Under the pieces are notes generated by a model. That model did not search any database. It was given only the letters and a program-made list of their open reading frames with translations, and was not told the DNA's origin. Shown piece after piece: positions 1 through 8,123 of a stretch of 42,553 bases of DNA (position 1 is the first letter of the stretch; every line of letters starts with the position of its first letter). This stretch comes from a virus, in IMG/VR virus record IMGVR_UViG_3300032322_001268, positions 1 through 42,553 of that record. One strand, 5' to 3'. The position numbers and the translations under genes are program-made.

Positions 1-197
1 GGCACCGTGACCAGATCCACCCGCCAGAGGTTCACGCCTTGGTTCGACCAGCGAGAGAGCATCATGTTGGTCGCCATGCGGGCGGTCATCATGTGCTCTT
101 GCAGGATCGACGTGTTCCGTATGCCTATGCTGTTGTAGGCATAGAGAACAAGCTCGCCGAGCGAGGGGGAAAATCCGTATGTGCCGCTGGTCGTCAT
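1..197 (-). CDS. Connector-like virion protein, N-terminal part (truncated by window edge)
   Basis: Sixty-five codons are visible from an ATG at 197; the 3' part lies beyond the left edge. The N-terminus begins MTTSGTYGFSPSLGEL and continues into a helical stretch with QEHMMTARMATNMML and WSNQGVNLW. From memory this opening is common to a podovirus structural protein that sits after the capsid and decoration genes and is usually annotated only as a phage protein or head-tail joining protein; the role is inferred from that and from position. The ribosome binding site is weak (GAGG). It is the last late gene visible, 41 bases after the 132-residue gene. Confidence 0.6.
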   Translation of the reverse strand, partial: MTTSGTYGFSPSLGELVLYAYNSIGIRNTSILQEHMMTARMATNMMLSRWSNQGVNLWRVDLVTV

Positions 198-238
198 GTT
201 GCCTCGCGTAGGTTGGCGGCATTATACCGCCAATTCAG

Positions 239-637
239 TTATTCGGAAGGCGGCACGGGCGTCGGCGGGATGATGGGCGTGATCGGCTGCACGTTGGCGG
301 CTGCATTGGAGGCGGCCTGCTGCTGGTCCCACGTGTAGGCCTGCTGGAGCGAGGTGTTCATCAGGCTCTGGGCGTAGGCGATGACGGTCTCTTCCGGCGT
401 GGCGGGGCGCGTCACCCACGACTGCTGCTGAATGAACTCGGGCGGATCCAGCGGATCGGGCTGGTCGGGCGACCATGCCGGGTTCGGCACGTCAACAATG
501 ACGTTCTCCGACACGGTATTGTAGGGGCTGGTCGCCATGAGCCACTGGATCATGCGTTCGCTGTCGGCGTCTGACAGTTCCATTTCCACTGCGGTGGAGA
601 GGGACGGGCTGCTGACGGAGTAATTCACAATTGCCAT
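239..637 (-). CDS. Small structural-module protein of unknown function (132 aa)
   Basis: Not recognised. The protein is acidic to neutral, Gln/Ala-rich in its middle (residues about 85-115) and ends in a proline-rich tail (PITPIIPPTPVPPSE). A tryptophan/proline segment (NPAWSPDQPDPLDPP) lies near residue 52. The start ATG overlaps the stop of the 55-residue gene by one base (TAATG), so translation is probably coupled. Its place between fibre-type genes and the connector-like gene suggests a minor virion or chaperone role, but nothing in the sequence proves it. Confidence 0.65.
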   Translation of the reverse strand: MAIVNYSVSSPSLSTAVEMELSDADSERMIQWLMATSPYNTVSENVIVDVPNPAWSPDQPDPLDPPEFIQQQSWVTRPATPEETVIAYAQSLMNTSLQQAYTWDQQQAASNAAANVQPITPIIPPTPVPPSE

Positions 638-804
638 TATTCTGTCTCCTGCGTTTTGGCGTTGGCTTCAGCCACTGCGGCTTCCAGCTTGGCGAAGAGC
701 GGCACTGCGGCCTTGGCACCTTGGATGCCTGTTGCCTTGACTGCGGCATCCAGCAGTGCGCCGAGGGCCTGTACTTCGTTCTGGTCTAGGGTGAGGGTGA
801 TCAT
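637..804 (-). CDS. 55-aa helical protein of the fibre module
   Basis: A short acidic, alanine-rich, predicted all-helical protein starting MITLTLDQNEVQAL and ending AEANAKTQETE. Start chosen at 804 because it lies directly behind the stop of the 576-residue fibre gene (806) and ends exactly at the start of the next gene. Similar 50-60 residue proteins with an LTLDxxEV opening occur in many podovirus structural clusters (from memory); function unknown. It could be a chaperone or small minor virion protein. Confidence 0.6.
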   Translation of the reverse strand: MITLTLDQNEVQALGALLDAAVKATGIQGAKAAVPLFAKLEAAVAEANAKTQETE

Positions 805-805
805 G

Positions 806-2536
806 TTAAACTCCGATGACTGTCCAGTTTGCGCCGTTGTAGTTGACGAGGGCGTATGCAGCACCACCGCCAGCAACCGTTGCGCCAATTACGGGAGCCG
901 TTGCGTCCGTGACGCGAGCTATCATGCCAGTTGATGGTGTCGGCAGGCCAGCGACAGTTACGCCGCGACCGGGGGTGATTGATGTTCCGGCGTAGACGCT
1001 ACGCGGCCTTGTTGCGCTCACTGCGCCGATGTCTTGCGTGTTGTCGGCACCTGCAAGAAGATGGCCTGTTGAACCACCAATAGTCCATCTAGTTGAGTTT
1101 GATGTGTAAAACGCAATGTTGTTTGCGTGTACTGTGCCAAGATTGAAAGTGCTACCAACCCCCGTTCCAGCCACTTCTGAAGCCAAATCAACTTGGCCCG
1201 CAACAAATCTTATGCTGAGGCGCGAATAGTCCGCTGCGCCCGCATAGAAACTATAGACATTAAACGCTTGCGGCACGGGAGACGCATTAGTGCCACCATT
1301 CCGCAGCGCGAGGGTGTTGGCGGCGTCGGCGAAAAGCGTGGCCTGCACATTCACCGCGCCATCAAGCGGGTTGGTGCTGGACTGCGCCCAAGTTATCGCA
1401 CCCAAAGACGTAAGATAAACGCCATTTGTGCTAAAACCTACCGCAAGGCTTCCGGTATGCGTATAATTTACGCCTCTGTTTCCGTTAATAGGGTCATAAA
1501 CAAACCCACTGGTTGTTCTCCCCGCCCACGAATATTCAGGAAGGCTGCTGCTTCCGCTATTAGCCATGCGTATAGCCGCGCCGCTGGTTCCGGCTGGCGC
1601 AAGCGTCAAACCAGCGACCAGCGCATTCTGCGCCGTGCCAGAGCCGCCAGCCGGGGCGACTTGGAAGATGATGGAGCCGCCAGCAGCATTGCCTGTGCCC
1701 TGAGAGCCTTGAATGAACAGATCAGCACCAAGGCGGTCAGTGACGCCCGTGATGCTCTGCATGCTCAGGCGCTGCGTGATGTTGTAGCGCGTGCCTGTGT
1801 GCGTACCAGACTGAGAACCGCTGGTCGTGATGACGGTCGGCGTGGCGGCGATGGCGTTGGCTACGCTGCTAGCAATCTGGAATGTGTTCGCGTCAACCAC
1901 AACCGCATAGTAGGTCGTGCCTGATACAATGCCAGTCGGAAGAGCGCCAGTGGTTGTAAAGACAACAGGAGTCCCGGTGGAAAGTGTGTGGCTGCTCCAC
2001 GTTACAACGCCGGGGGCTGCAATCGTGATCGTGACGGTTGCTGTGGTTGCGCCTACGTCAGCAGCGCCAAAGCGGAGGTTGGCGGCTCCACGGCGGGTGA
2101 GGAACAAATCCTGCGCCGTCGATGGACTAGCACTGGCGGTATAGGCGATTCCTGTTCCATTAGCGAGTGCTACGCCGTTTTGGCCTACGGATACAAAACT
2201 GCCAATCAACATGTTGAGGCCCGACCCGCGTACAAGGGTAAGTCCTGTAGTGCCCCACGCTATTGTAGAGTCGGCCATAGTGATATAGCCATCCTTGCGG
2301 ATGTTAAACCTACTCGCCCCACCCACCTGCAAGTCCATCAGCAGCGAAGCCGCGTTGCTCCCCGCGCCAGTTTCGGTGATATTGAGCTTGATCGCGGTAG
2401 GCGTGCCGGATGTATTCCACGTTCCCGCGAGGTCTACGAAGCTCGCAGACGCGGAGCCTGTGAGAGAGTAGCCAGTCGCGCCGATGCCAACGGTGTTGGC
2501 CGGGACGGTGAAGGCTGAAATTGGGACGTTCGCCAT
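806..2536 (-). CDS. Fibre/appendage protein (576 aa)
   Basis: A Gly/Ala/Ser/Thr-rich beta-structured protein, as expected of trimeric fibres. The N-terminus (MANVPISAFTVPANTVGIG) is followed by phage-fibre type repeats: LFLTRRGAANLRFGAADVG (about 145-163), a Thr/Val-rich insertion at about 165-255, and a C-terminal half with LALRNGGTNASPVPQAFNVY and ADNTQDIGAVSATRPRSVY. The C-terminus, with VTDATAPVIGATVAGGGA and a final NWTVIG, is a common ending of fibre proteins from cyanophage-like and uncultured podoviruses (from memory). A GGAC ribosome binding site precedes ATG 2536. Likely an adsorption or head-decoration fibre. Receptor and location on the particle cannot be read from sequence. Confidence 0.75.
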   Translation of the reverse strand: MANVPISAFTVPANTVGIGATGYSLTGSASASFVDLAGTWNTSGTPTAIKLNITETGAGSNAASLLMDLQVGGASRFNIRKDGYITMADSTIAWGTTGLTLVRGSGLNMLIGSFVSVGQNGVALANGTGIAYTASASPSTAQDLFLTRRGAANLRFGAADVGATTATVTITIAAPGVVTWSSHTLSTGTPVVFTTTGALPTGIVSGTTYYAVVVDANTFQIASSVANAIAATPTVITTSGSQSGTHTGTRYNITQRLSMQSITGVTDRLGADLFIQGSQGTGNAAGGSIIFQVAPAGGSGTAQNALVAGLTLAPAGTSGAAIRMANSGSSSLPEYSWAGRTTSGFVYDPINGNRGVNYTHTGSLAVGFSTNGVYLTSLGAITWAQSSTNPLDGAVNVQATLFADAANTLALRNGGTNASPVPQAFNVYSFYAGAADYSRLSIRFVAGQVDLASEVAGTGVGSTFNLGTVHANNIAFYTSNSTRWTIGGSTGHLLAGADNTQDIGAVSATRPRSVYAGTSITPGRGVTVAGLPTPSTGMIARVTDATAPVIGATVAGGGAAYALVNYNGANWTVIGV

Positions 2537-2545
2537 GTTTTGTCC

Positions 2546-4399
2546 TTACGAGTAAAGAGCTTGCGTGTATAGCGGGTTGCCGCTTGCGTCGGTGATCTGG
2601 TCCCCGTTGGCGTCAACCAAGAAATCGTAGCCAGTGGGATAGTAGCCGCCGCCCATTTTGCCGCTGATCCACTGCTCAGTCTGCTCAATCTGCGTTTCGG
2701 TGGATTGAGCGCCGCGAACGATGAGTGAGTAGAGGCGACCGCTGAAGGGGAGCGAGGAACCGCCACGGCGTCCGATGTAGAGCGGGTAGTTGCCGAAGTT
2801 GCCAGTGCCTGCATCAGCCGCACCAAATGACGAACCAGACACAACGACGCCATTAGCTCTGAAAGAAATTTCAGTGGCAATTGTCGGTTGTGCAATGTCA
2901 TATAAATTTGTCAAAACATTTGTTATGGGCGCGGTAAATGTTGCGTAGTTATTTGCACCAAGAGCGGAGCCGTTCAAAAGGCTAGCGTATGTTCCAGAAG
3001 TATTTGGTGCATATACAGAAAACGTCCCTGCGTTTGTTACAATAGTAGACAATTCCGCAAAGACACCAATCGATGCATCACTCAGCTTCCTGACGCCCGT
3101 AAACACGCCCATCTTATCCGTGGCGGTGAAGTCAATGGCGCTGGTCGCCATGCTGTCATTTGAGCCGTCAAAGAAGAGATAATAGGGGAAGCCTGCGGTG
3201 TCGTAGTCCGTGGAGGTGTTCACGCGCTGGTAGGCGGGGATGCCGACGCCGTCGTTGGTGACGCGGAGGTCTGCGCCCCAAACGAAAACGCCAGAAGTCG
3301 GGGATGTGCCGTCAGCGGCGGCTACAACAACACCGCCAGCGCCAGCCGTTGCTGTAACTGTAATACGCCACCAACCATTGCCCTGCGTCTGTATTGTATA
3401 CCCGACAAGTGATCCGCCGCCATAACTACGTCCAGAAATGAATGCGCCCGTAGAAAGATTTAGATTGATTAGATATCCTATAGTGTTTGTCCCCATCGAC
3501 ACCTGACAAGAGCCTGCGCCGTTATCTTTTACACTTACACTGGCAGTGTATGTTCCCGAAACCAAAGTCCCTTGAATCACGCTAAATCCGGTAGTGTTTG
3601 GTGTAGCTGCATCCGCAGTCGTGGTTCCATCAGGGGCAACCGCAGCGTTTGCCGTCACGGTTGTGCTTGTCTTCGTCCACACCGCATCATCAAACTGCTC
3701 AGTCTTCGTCAGCAGGTTCACCCTAGCACTCAGCACGGGGCGGGAGGGAGGAGTGGTGGTGGGCTGAGTGGCGTGGTTGCCGGGGAGTTCCTTGACGGAG
3801 ATGTTGTCGATGGAGCCGACAAATGCGCCATTTGTCTCTACGATTATGTCGGAGTTGTTCGACAGCGATTTTGTGTATAGCGTATAAGTACCCGCTGCGG
3901 TCTGTAGAGCACCTTCAGCGTTTGCAGCAAAACGCACTCGGACGGACCCTGCCGACCTAGAAACAACGGTAAAGGTTACGATATACGTCTTTCCAGATTG
4001 GTTCACCGTAGGCTGAGTTGTGTTGCCACTGGTCCCACCGGAATAGGAAAGAACGCCCCCTGCGATAGCGGCACCCGTCCCAAGCGTCCAACCCGAAGGA
4101 GAAGAGAAGTCACCATTTGTGACCAACTCAGGACCCAGCACCAGCCCCTGCGACTTGTCCAGCAGCAGACCGACAGGCTGCTCTACGGCAGTCACAGGTG
4201 TGGTGCCTGCGCTGTCCTGAAACATCGTGGTGAAGTCAGACGGGTCGTACCAGACGCCCTGCTCACCCGCAGCAAAGAGCGAGGCAGGGGAGAACGAAGT
4301 GAACCCCTGAAATGCCAACCCATACCCAAGGCCAAGACCCTGCCCAATGGACAGCCCGGTGGTTTGGGAGAGGCCCGTGGGGGATGGCAATCCAGACAT
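2546..4399 (-). CDS. Lectin/carbohydrate-binding-like virion protein (617 aa)
   Basis: The N-terminus is a Gly-rich collar (GLSIGQGLGLGYGLAFQG) followed by WYDPSD. Residues about 88-210 look like a CBM4/9-type carbohydrate-binding fold (LGPELVTNGDFSSPSGWTLG ... VGSIDNISVKE); residues about 230-390 look like a second, similar beta-sandwich with TKTEQFDDAVWTK and WWRITVTA. Residues about 405-580 resemble a LamG/concanavalin-like sandwich (FFDGSNDSMATSAIDF ... LYIGRRGG ... LYSLIVRGA), ending in a short TETQIEQTEQWIS helix. These folds are inferred from pattern only. A role in binding host surface glycans is likely. The start overlaps the upstream stop by one base (TAATG). The middle of the gene is more AT-rich than its ends, suggesting domain mosaicism. 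Confidence 0.72.
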   Translation of the reverse strand: MSGLPSPTGLSQTTGLSIGQGLGLGYGLAFQGFTSFSPASLFAAGEQGVWYDPSDFTTMFQDSAGTTPVTAVEQPVGLLLDKSQGLVLGPELVTNGDFSSPSGWTLGTGAAIAGGVLSYSGGTSGNTTQPTVNQSGKTYIVTFTVVSRSAGSVRVRFAANAEGALQTAAGTYTLYTKSLSNNSDIIVETNGAFVGSIDNISVKELPGNHATQPTTTPPSRPVLSARVNLLTKTEQFDDAVWTKTSTTVTANAAVAPDGTTTADAATPNTTGFSVIQGTLVSGTYTASVSVKDNGAGSCQVSMGTNTIGYLINLNLSTGAFISGRSYGGGSLVGYTIQTQGNGWWRITVTATAGAGGVVVAAADGTSPTSGVFVWGADLRVTNDGVGIPAYQRVNTSTDYDTAGFPYYLFFDGSNDSMATSAIDFTATDKMGVFTGVRKLSDASIGVFAELSTIVTNAGTFSVYAPNTSGTYASLLNGSALGANNYATFTAPITNVLTNLYDIAQPTIATEISFRANGVVVSGSSFGAADAGTGNFGNYPLYIGRRGGSSLPFSGRLYSLIVRGAQSTETQIEQTEQWISGKMGGGYYPTGYDFLVDANGDQITDASGNPLYTQALYS

Positions 4400-4746
4400 T
4401 ACAGCGGCACCGAGCTGCTCTGGATGAACGTGGCGGTAACGCTGCCGCTCCCGCTGTTAAGCCTGATGCGGGCAAATGTGGGGGCGAAAAGGAAGTTACT
4501 TTGCTTGGTCGCCGTAGCGCCAACAACCGCCGTGTCAGAGCTATCCACCCAAGTCATGCTCGCCTCCGGCACCGGGTTCGTCGCGCTGTTGGGGTCGTCC
4601 AGCGTCGTTTGGACGGTGTAGTTCACCGTTCCGGTGACGGTGCATTGAATGGAGATGTTGCTGGGAGCGTAATCGTCGAAGCGCACAGGGGCGCTGTTTT
4701 TGGCTCCGCCAGAAGCATCGGACACGGATGTATGAAGTGGCCTCAT
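4399..4746 (-). CDS. Small beta-rich virion protein (115 aa), decoration-type
   Basis: Begins MRPLHTSVSDASGG and continues with DDYAPSNISIQCTVTGTVNYTVQTTLDD, an alternating-hydrophobic beta pattern throughout. Proteins of this opening and length recur downstream of capsid genes in many tailed phages (from memory) and are presumed minor capsid or decoration proteins; exact function unknown. Two bases separate its start from the preceding stop and its own stop overlaps the next start, so it is embedded in the late transcript. Confidence 0.65.
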   Translation of the reverse strand: MRPLHTSVSDASGGAKNSAPVRFDDYAPSNISIQCTVTGTVNYTVQTTLDDPNSATNPVPEASMTWVDSSDTAVVGATATKQSNFLFAPTFARIRLNSGSGSVTATFIQSSSVPL

Positions 4747-4749
4747 AAT

Positions 4750-4926
4750 TTAACCCTTCTTGCTCGAGCGGGACGCTGCGATGTTGTCTACCGCATTCGG
4801 ATACGGCCTGCCAGCGGCGCGAGCCATGGCCTTTGCTTGGGCCACCTGCTTGCTGGTCATGGGCTTCGACCGGTGATTCTTGGGGAGATCCTTCTCCCAT
4901 ACGGGGGTGTCTTTTTTCACGGGCAT
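4750..4926 (-). CDS. 58-aa basic conserved phage protein
   Basis: Basic, Lys-rich protein beginning MPVKKDTPVWEKDLP and containing MTSKQVAQAKAMARAAG then RPYPNAVDN. An in-frame ATG at 4932 also exists, but GAGG lies eight bases before ATG 4926 and only two before 4932, so 4926 is preferred. It overlaps the end of the upstream 79-residue gene by 10 bases. Proteins with this WEKDLPK...ARAAGRPYPNxVDN pattern commonly sit in phage structural modules (from memory); function unknown. Confidence 0.7.
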   Translation of the reverse strand: MPVKKDTPVWEKDLPKNHRSKPMTSKQVAQAKAMARAAGRPYPNAVDNIAASRSSKKG

Positions 4927-5156
4927 TTCCATTTCCTCAACGCGAGCGCCTTGCGTGTTGGCTTGCCGTTGTCGTCCTTCATGGGACCGGGCATGCCGCC
5001 CGTCCGGGCACAGAAGCTGTCCTTGCGGGGGCCGCCCTCGGGCTGCGGGCGCTTGATGTCGTGGCCCTGCGCCTTCAGGGATGCGCGCCCCTTGTCGTTG
5101 AGCCCGCCGGTCGGCGATTTGCCTGCGGACCGCTGCCATGCCGGTGACTTGGCCAT
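4917..5156 (-). CDS. 79-aa conserved phage protein, DUF6321-like
   Basis: Begins MAKSPAWQRSAGKSPTGGL, then LNDKGRASLKAQGH, PEGGPRKDSFCARTGGMPG and a C-terminal KALALRKWKC. This order (SPAWxRxxGKxPxGGLNxKGRAS ... RKxSFxARxxGM) matches the small phage family listed as DUF6321, as I remember it; it occurs beside capsid genes and is of unknown function. A strong GGAGG precedes the ATG by six bases. A terminator-like hairpin lies just upstream. The protein is strongly basic, so a nucleic-acid-contacting virion component is possible. Confidence 0.75.
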   Translation of the reverse strand: MAKSPAWQRSAGKSPTGGLNDKGRASLKAQGHDIKRPQPEGGPRKDSFCARTGGMPGPMKDDNGKPTRKALALRKWKCP

Positions 5157-5164
5157 ATGCCCTC

Positions 5165-5194
5165 CAGAGAAGAAAAGCGGGGCCGAAGCCCCGC
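5165..5194 (-). terminator. Intercistronic terminator-like hairpin
   Basis: On the minus strand a 7-bp G+C stem with a TTCG tetraloop (5177-5194) is followed by TTTTCTTCTC. It lies between the 99-residue and 79-residue genes of the late operon, so it probably reduces rather than abolishes downstream transcription. Confidence 0.65.
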
Positions 5195-5198
5195 CACC

Positions 5199-5498
5199 TT
5201 AGCCTACGCTGCGGCCCTTGGCGGGCGTACCAGCGGCGGCGGACGACAGCGGGTTCATGTTGGAGCCCGTGCGACCGCCCGACTTGCGGGCCATGCGGCC
5301 AGCGTGCTTCTTGCCGGAATTGCCATCGGCCTTGCCGACGCTCTTCTTGACCTTGCCGCCACGCTTGCGCTCCTCGGCCTCGGAATTGACATTGCTGTCA
5401 GCCGTGTAGCGCATGTTCTTCTTGCCGAGGTCCTGTTCCCATTCCCTCGAACCGGAAGTGGCATCACCACCTGCGGCCTTACCTTTGCGACCCTTCAT
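5199..5498 (-). CDS. 99-aa very basic protein with GG[KR] motifs
   Basis: Lys/Gly/Arg-rich and apparently disordered. Two linear motifs, KRGGKV (residues 45-50) and RKSGGRT (71-77), are shared with the 431-residue protein at 10249-11544. An acidic-aromatic patch (SREWEQDLGKKNMRY) lies near residue 17. GGAG nine bases upstream supports ATG 5498. Position just after the capsid genes and its charge suggest a packaged DNA-associated or internal virion protein; this is inference. Confidence 0.68.
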   Translation of the reverse strand: MKGRKGKAAGGDATSGSREWEQDLGKKNMRYTADSNVNSEAEERKRGGKVKKSVGKADGNSGKKHAGRMARKSGGRTGSNMNPLSSAAAGTPAKGRSVG

Positions 5499-5510
5499 TG
5501 GAATCTCCTA

Positions 5511-5972
5511 CTAGGTGGTGACGTTTTCGGCCTGAAGGTACTGGACAATAATTGTCGCAACACCGCCAGTACCAGCACTCGACTTGACATAGATCTGGAT
5601 GTCACTGGCACCAGTGTTCGCCCAGAGAAGAGCAGGCGCACCACCGGCAGTGCTGGGAGACAGGGCAACAAGGCCCAGAGTTCCAAGCGCCGTAGCAGGC
5701 ACAAGCTCCGTTGCAGTCGCAGACGTTCCAACGCTCAGGGTCGCAGAGCTTGCCCAAATGGTGGAAACAATCACGCTGATCGACGTAATCGTGCTGTAGG
5801 CCGGGATCACAATGCCGGTTCCCAAAGCAGTCGTCGTGTCTGCCTGAGTGATTGCCTGTGTCTGACCGGCGACGAGAATGCCCCAATCAGCAACGTCCTG
5901 ACCAATTGTGGTTCCCGAAGACTGAAGAATTGGACCCGCAACGATAGGTCCAGTAAAATGAGATGCACCCAT
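5511..5972 (-). CDS. Putative capsid decoration/stabilisation protein (153 aa)
   Basis: Begins MGASHFTGPIVAGPILQSSG and is rich in Ala/Thr/Ser/Val with alternating hydrophobics typical of a beta-sandwich, ending ATIIVQYLQAENVTT. GGAG six bases upstream selects ATG 5972 over an upstream in-frame start. It directly follows the major capsid gene, the usual location of decoration proteins or of small proteins similar to the HTxGPxxxG family seen after capsid genes (from memory). No catalytic motif is visible. Confidence 0.65.
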   Translation of the reverse strand: MGASHFTGPIVAGPILQSSGTTIGQDVADWGILVAGQTQAITQADTTTALGTGIVIPAYSTITSISVIVSTIWASSATLSVGTSATATELVPATALGTLGLVALSPSTAGGAPALLWANTGASDIQIYVKSSAGTGGVATIIVQYLQAENVTT

Positions 5973-5990
5973 GTGGGGCTCCTTTTTTAT

Positions 5991-6014
5991 GGCCCCCTCG
6001 ATCAAGAGGGGGCC
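5991..6014 (-). other. Strong hairpin between major capsid gene and downstream gene
   Basis: A perfect 9-bp inverted repeat of seven G:C and two further pairs (5991-5999 with 6006-6014, six-base loop) lies just after the capsid stop. On the transcript it is followed by ATAAAAAAGG, not by a U-run, so it is better explained as an mRNA 3'-end protector or processing site than as a terminator. Confidence 0.6.
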
Positions 6015-6024
6015 TGACCAATCA

Positions 6025-6957
6025 TTACGAGGGGGTGCTTCCGAAGATGGAGCGCCAGTTGTAGTAGCCGAAGCTGTAACGCTCGTAGCCCTTCACCAGC
6101 AGGTTGTCCGTGACGAAGTCCACCTGCATGTCCGTCTCAAACTTGATGCGCTCCATGTAGGAGAGGCCATCGATGTTCGTGAGCAGGAACCAGTTGCGGG
6201 CCGACGTGAGGAAGTCATTCGTCATGAACGATTCAGGCAGGCCGCCTGCAGTCATCATGATCGCATTGACGTCGTTGTCGGCGGTGCCGGGGCGCAGTTC
6301 CGTCTTCACCAGACGGATGGCGACCGGCTCAAGCTGCGGCGGGACGATCAGCTTGCGGGCACGCGCAAACACCTTCAGACCGGCCTGATCCTTGAAGTTG
6401 GTACGGACCGAGATCATCGCGTTGAGCAGCGTGGCTTCGTTCAGATCGACCTGAGTGGCCGGAGTGTTCGCAACGGTGCCGCCGTCAATGGGGTGATTGA
6501 CCAGAGTGCCCGACGAGTTGTAGCCCAGAAGGGACACGCCGTCGCCGCCGACAGCCGCATTGTAGGTCGTCGCCGTGTTCAGGATCGACGCGCCGTAGAT
6601 CTCCTTCGTCTGCTGGAAGCTTTCGATGAGGCCGAGGTTCGACGGGTGGAACTGGGTCTTGTAGAGGTTATCGTCAATCGCCTTGCGGGTGATGCCGTAA
6701 CCGAGACCGATTTCCACGTGCTCCTGATTGTAGACGTAACGCTCACCGGCGTTGTTGTCGAAGGAGGTCTGGCCGCCTTCGGTCTTCAACTGGGCGAGGC
6801 CGAGATACCGCATTTCAGCGGTGCGCTCGAGCGCCATCTTGGAGTCGTGCTTGGTGAAGATCTTGTCGTACTGAGACGGGATCATCTCGTACTTGCCTTC
6901 AACACCACGGAGACCGGGGAGGAGAAGGTCTTTGATTGCTGAGAGATTGACAGCCAT
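6025..6957 (-). CDS. Major capsid protein (310 aa)
   Basis: Length, position after the scaffold and composition fit a HK97-fold capsid subunit. Recognisable segments are YDKIFTKHDSKMALERTAEMRYLG (N-terminal arm region), GLGYGITRKAIDDNLY (about 93-108, a phrase typical of Mu gpT-like and podovirus capsids), FARARKLIVPPQLEPVA (about 200-216) and the C-terminal TDMQVDFVTDNLLVKGYERYSFGYYNW. The gene is preceded by its own terminator/promoter switch one gene upstream and is followed by a stable hairpin, both consistent with high expression. Assignment rests on pattern and context; mass spectrometry of virions would settle it. Confidence 0.85.
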   Translation of the reverse strand: MAVNLSAIKDLLLPGLRGVEGKYEMIPSQYDKIFTKHDSKMALERTAEMRYLGLAQLKTEGGQTSFDNNAGERYVYNQEHVEIGLGYGITRKAIDDNLYKTQFHPSNLGLIESFQQTKEIYGASILNTATTYNAAVGGDGVSLLGYNSSGTLVNHPIDGGTVANTPATQVDLNEATLLNAMISVRTNFKDQAGLKVFARARKLIVPPQLEPVAIRLVKTELRPGTADNDVNAIMMTAGGLPESFMTNDFLTSARNWFLLTNIDGLSYMERIKFETDMQVDFVTDNLLVKGYERYSFGYYNWRSIFGSTPS

Positions 6958-6970
6958 TGGTCCTTACTCC

Positions 6971-7918
6971 TTAGATGCCAGCGAAGTTACGCGGCATGGC
7001 ATTGTTGAACCCAACAATGATGTCGTTGTAACCCGATGCGTGATCATTCCCGTTGATGCTGACCAGCGGACTGGCCTGACCGGGAATGTAGTTTGCCAAA
7101 CCGATGATGCGGAAGGGGAGGTAGGCATTTGCCGCAGTCGCTGTACCGCTGGAAATCAGCGAATACTGATCGGCGAACATCGTGGACTGGCCATTGGCGG
7201 TGTTGCCGTTTGTCTCGCCACTGGTAACAGAATCGGCCCAAGTGAACGAAATGTTCTGGCCAACCTGCGCGAGCCCCACAGCCGTGGCGGTGGTGTTCGA
7301 ATTGGCGGTCTGAACAAGGAAGCGGGCGTTCGGGTCAGCGATGACCTTGGCCTGCACGTCGCCGTTGGAGCCAGAGCCCGGCCAGTAGGGAGACCACTCC
7401 TGCCGCTTCGTGGCGGTCGAGAGGTACTGGCAGCCGTTGAAGATGCCAGCGACAGGCACATAAACGACGACAGTACCGGTGTTGCTCGACAGCGAAACGG
7501 TCAAGCCAGAGTTGGCAACGACAGCGGTCGTTGCGGATGCGCTGGTAACGGTGAACGCACCATTGATGCCAGCAGTGTTGCCGGTGATGACGATGGTCGA
7601 TCCAACCGGAGGAGCCCAAGTCGCGGAAGCAAAGGTGGGCAGGTTGCTTGTCGGCGTCGAAAAGCCCGTGAATGTCACGGTCAGCACGCCAGTTGAAGCG
7701 GTCGCAATGCCGCTCGTCGTCAGCGTCACGGGGCCGTAGGCCTGCGTGATGTAGCCGGTGCCGATTCCAGTCGCACTGGCGGCCTGCACGACCGGATCGC
7801 CGTTGAAGATCGGGTTCGTATTGCCAGAGGCAATGGCCATGGTGATCAGCTCGTAGGTGGGAGTTGAGCCGTTGCCACTGTACTGGGAGAACCCGTTAGC
7901 CGCGAAAACATTCGGCAT
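6971..7918 (-). CDS. Capsid-associated protein with inserted beta module (315 aa)
   Basis: First gene after the 8.0 kb promoter and directly upstream of the major capsid gene. The N-terminus (MPNVFAANGFSQYSG) and the C-terminal half (RQEWSPYWPGSG...GDVQAKVIADPNARFLVQ...YLPFRIIGL) look conserved in phage clusters of this type (from memory). Residues about 64-152 form a Thr/Ser/Val-rich insertion (VGSTIVITGNTAGINGAFTV) resembling modules in the fibre proteins of this window. Likely a head protein, perhaps a head fibre or decoration protein with a surface-exposed insertion. A long leader of about 90 bases precedes the ATG. Confidence 0.68.
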   Translation of the reverse strand: MPNVFAANGFSQYSGNGSTPTYELITMAIASGNTNPIFNGDPVVQAASATGIGTGYITQAYGPVTLTTSGIATASTGVLTVTFTGFSTPTSNLPTFASATWAPPVGSTIVITGNTAGINGAFTVTSASATTAVVANSGLTVSLSSNTGTVVVYVPVAGIFNGCQYLSTATKRQEWSPYWPGSGSNGDVQAKVIADPNARFLVQTANSNTTATAVGLAQVGQNISFTWADSVTSGETNGNTANGQSTMFADQYSLISSGTATAANAYLPFRIIGLANYIPGQASPLVSINGNDHASGYNDIIVGFNNAMPRNFAGI

Positions 7919-8017
7919 AGGTCTATCCTTATTTCAGGGAGGTCTCGCGTGTCGCGCACCGAGGCGACTGAGAACCGGGATATTGTTTTACTTCCCGCAC
8001 CGGGGGGAAGATTTCGC

Positions 8018-8047
8018 GATTAAGCAGCAATTTCGTGCACAAGTCAA
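8018..8047 (-). promoter_or_regulatory. Promoter for the capsid genes
   Basis: Reading leftward: -35 TTGACT (8047-8042), 18-base spacer, -10 TTAATC (8023-8018). It lies directly behind a terminator and about 95 bases before the ATG of the capsid-associated gene. The leader contains a small hairpin (7991-8010). This would reset transcription just before the most abundant virion proteins. Confidence 0.6.
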
Positions 8048-8069
8048 TATATCGCATTTTATCATAGAT

Positions 8070-8100
8070 AAAAACCCGTGCTTCACGTGAAACACGGGTT
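8070..8100 (-). terminator. Terminator after the 169-aa gene, built on a 28-bp palindrome
   Basis: AACCCGTG (8073-8080) pairs with CACGGGTT (8093-8100); the 12 bases between are themselves the palindrome TTCACGTGAA with one unpaired base on each side, so nearly the whole 28 bp is self-complementary. On the minus strand it is followed by TTTTTATC. This is a good intrinsic terminator for the upstream half of the late operon. Confidence 0.75.
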
Positions 8101-8123
8101 GTTTCGTCAGGAAATGCTGGAGG

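Noticed and set aside
5991-6014. Intrinsic terminator after the capsid gene
   Set aside because: The stem is strong, but an A-run rather than a U-run follows on the transcript strand.
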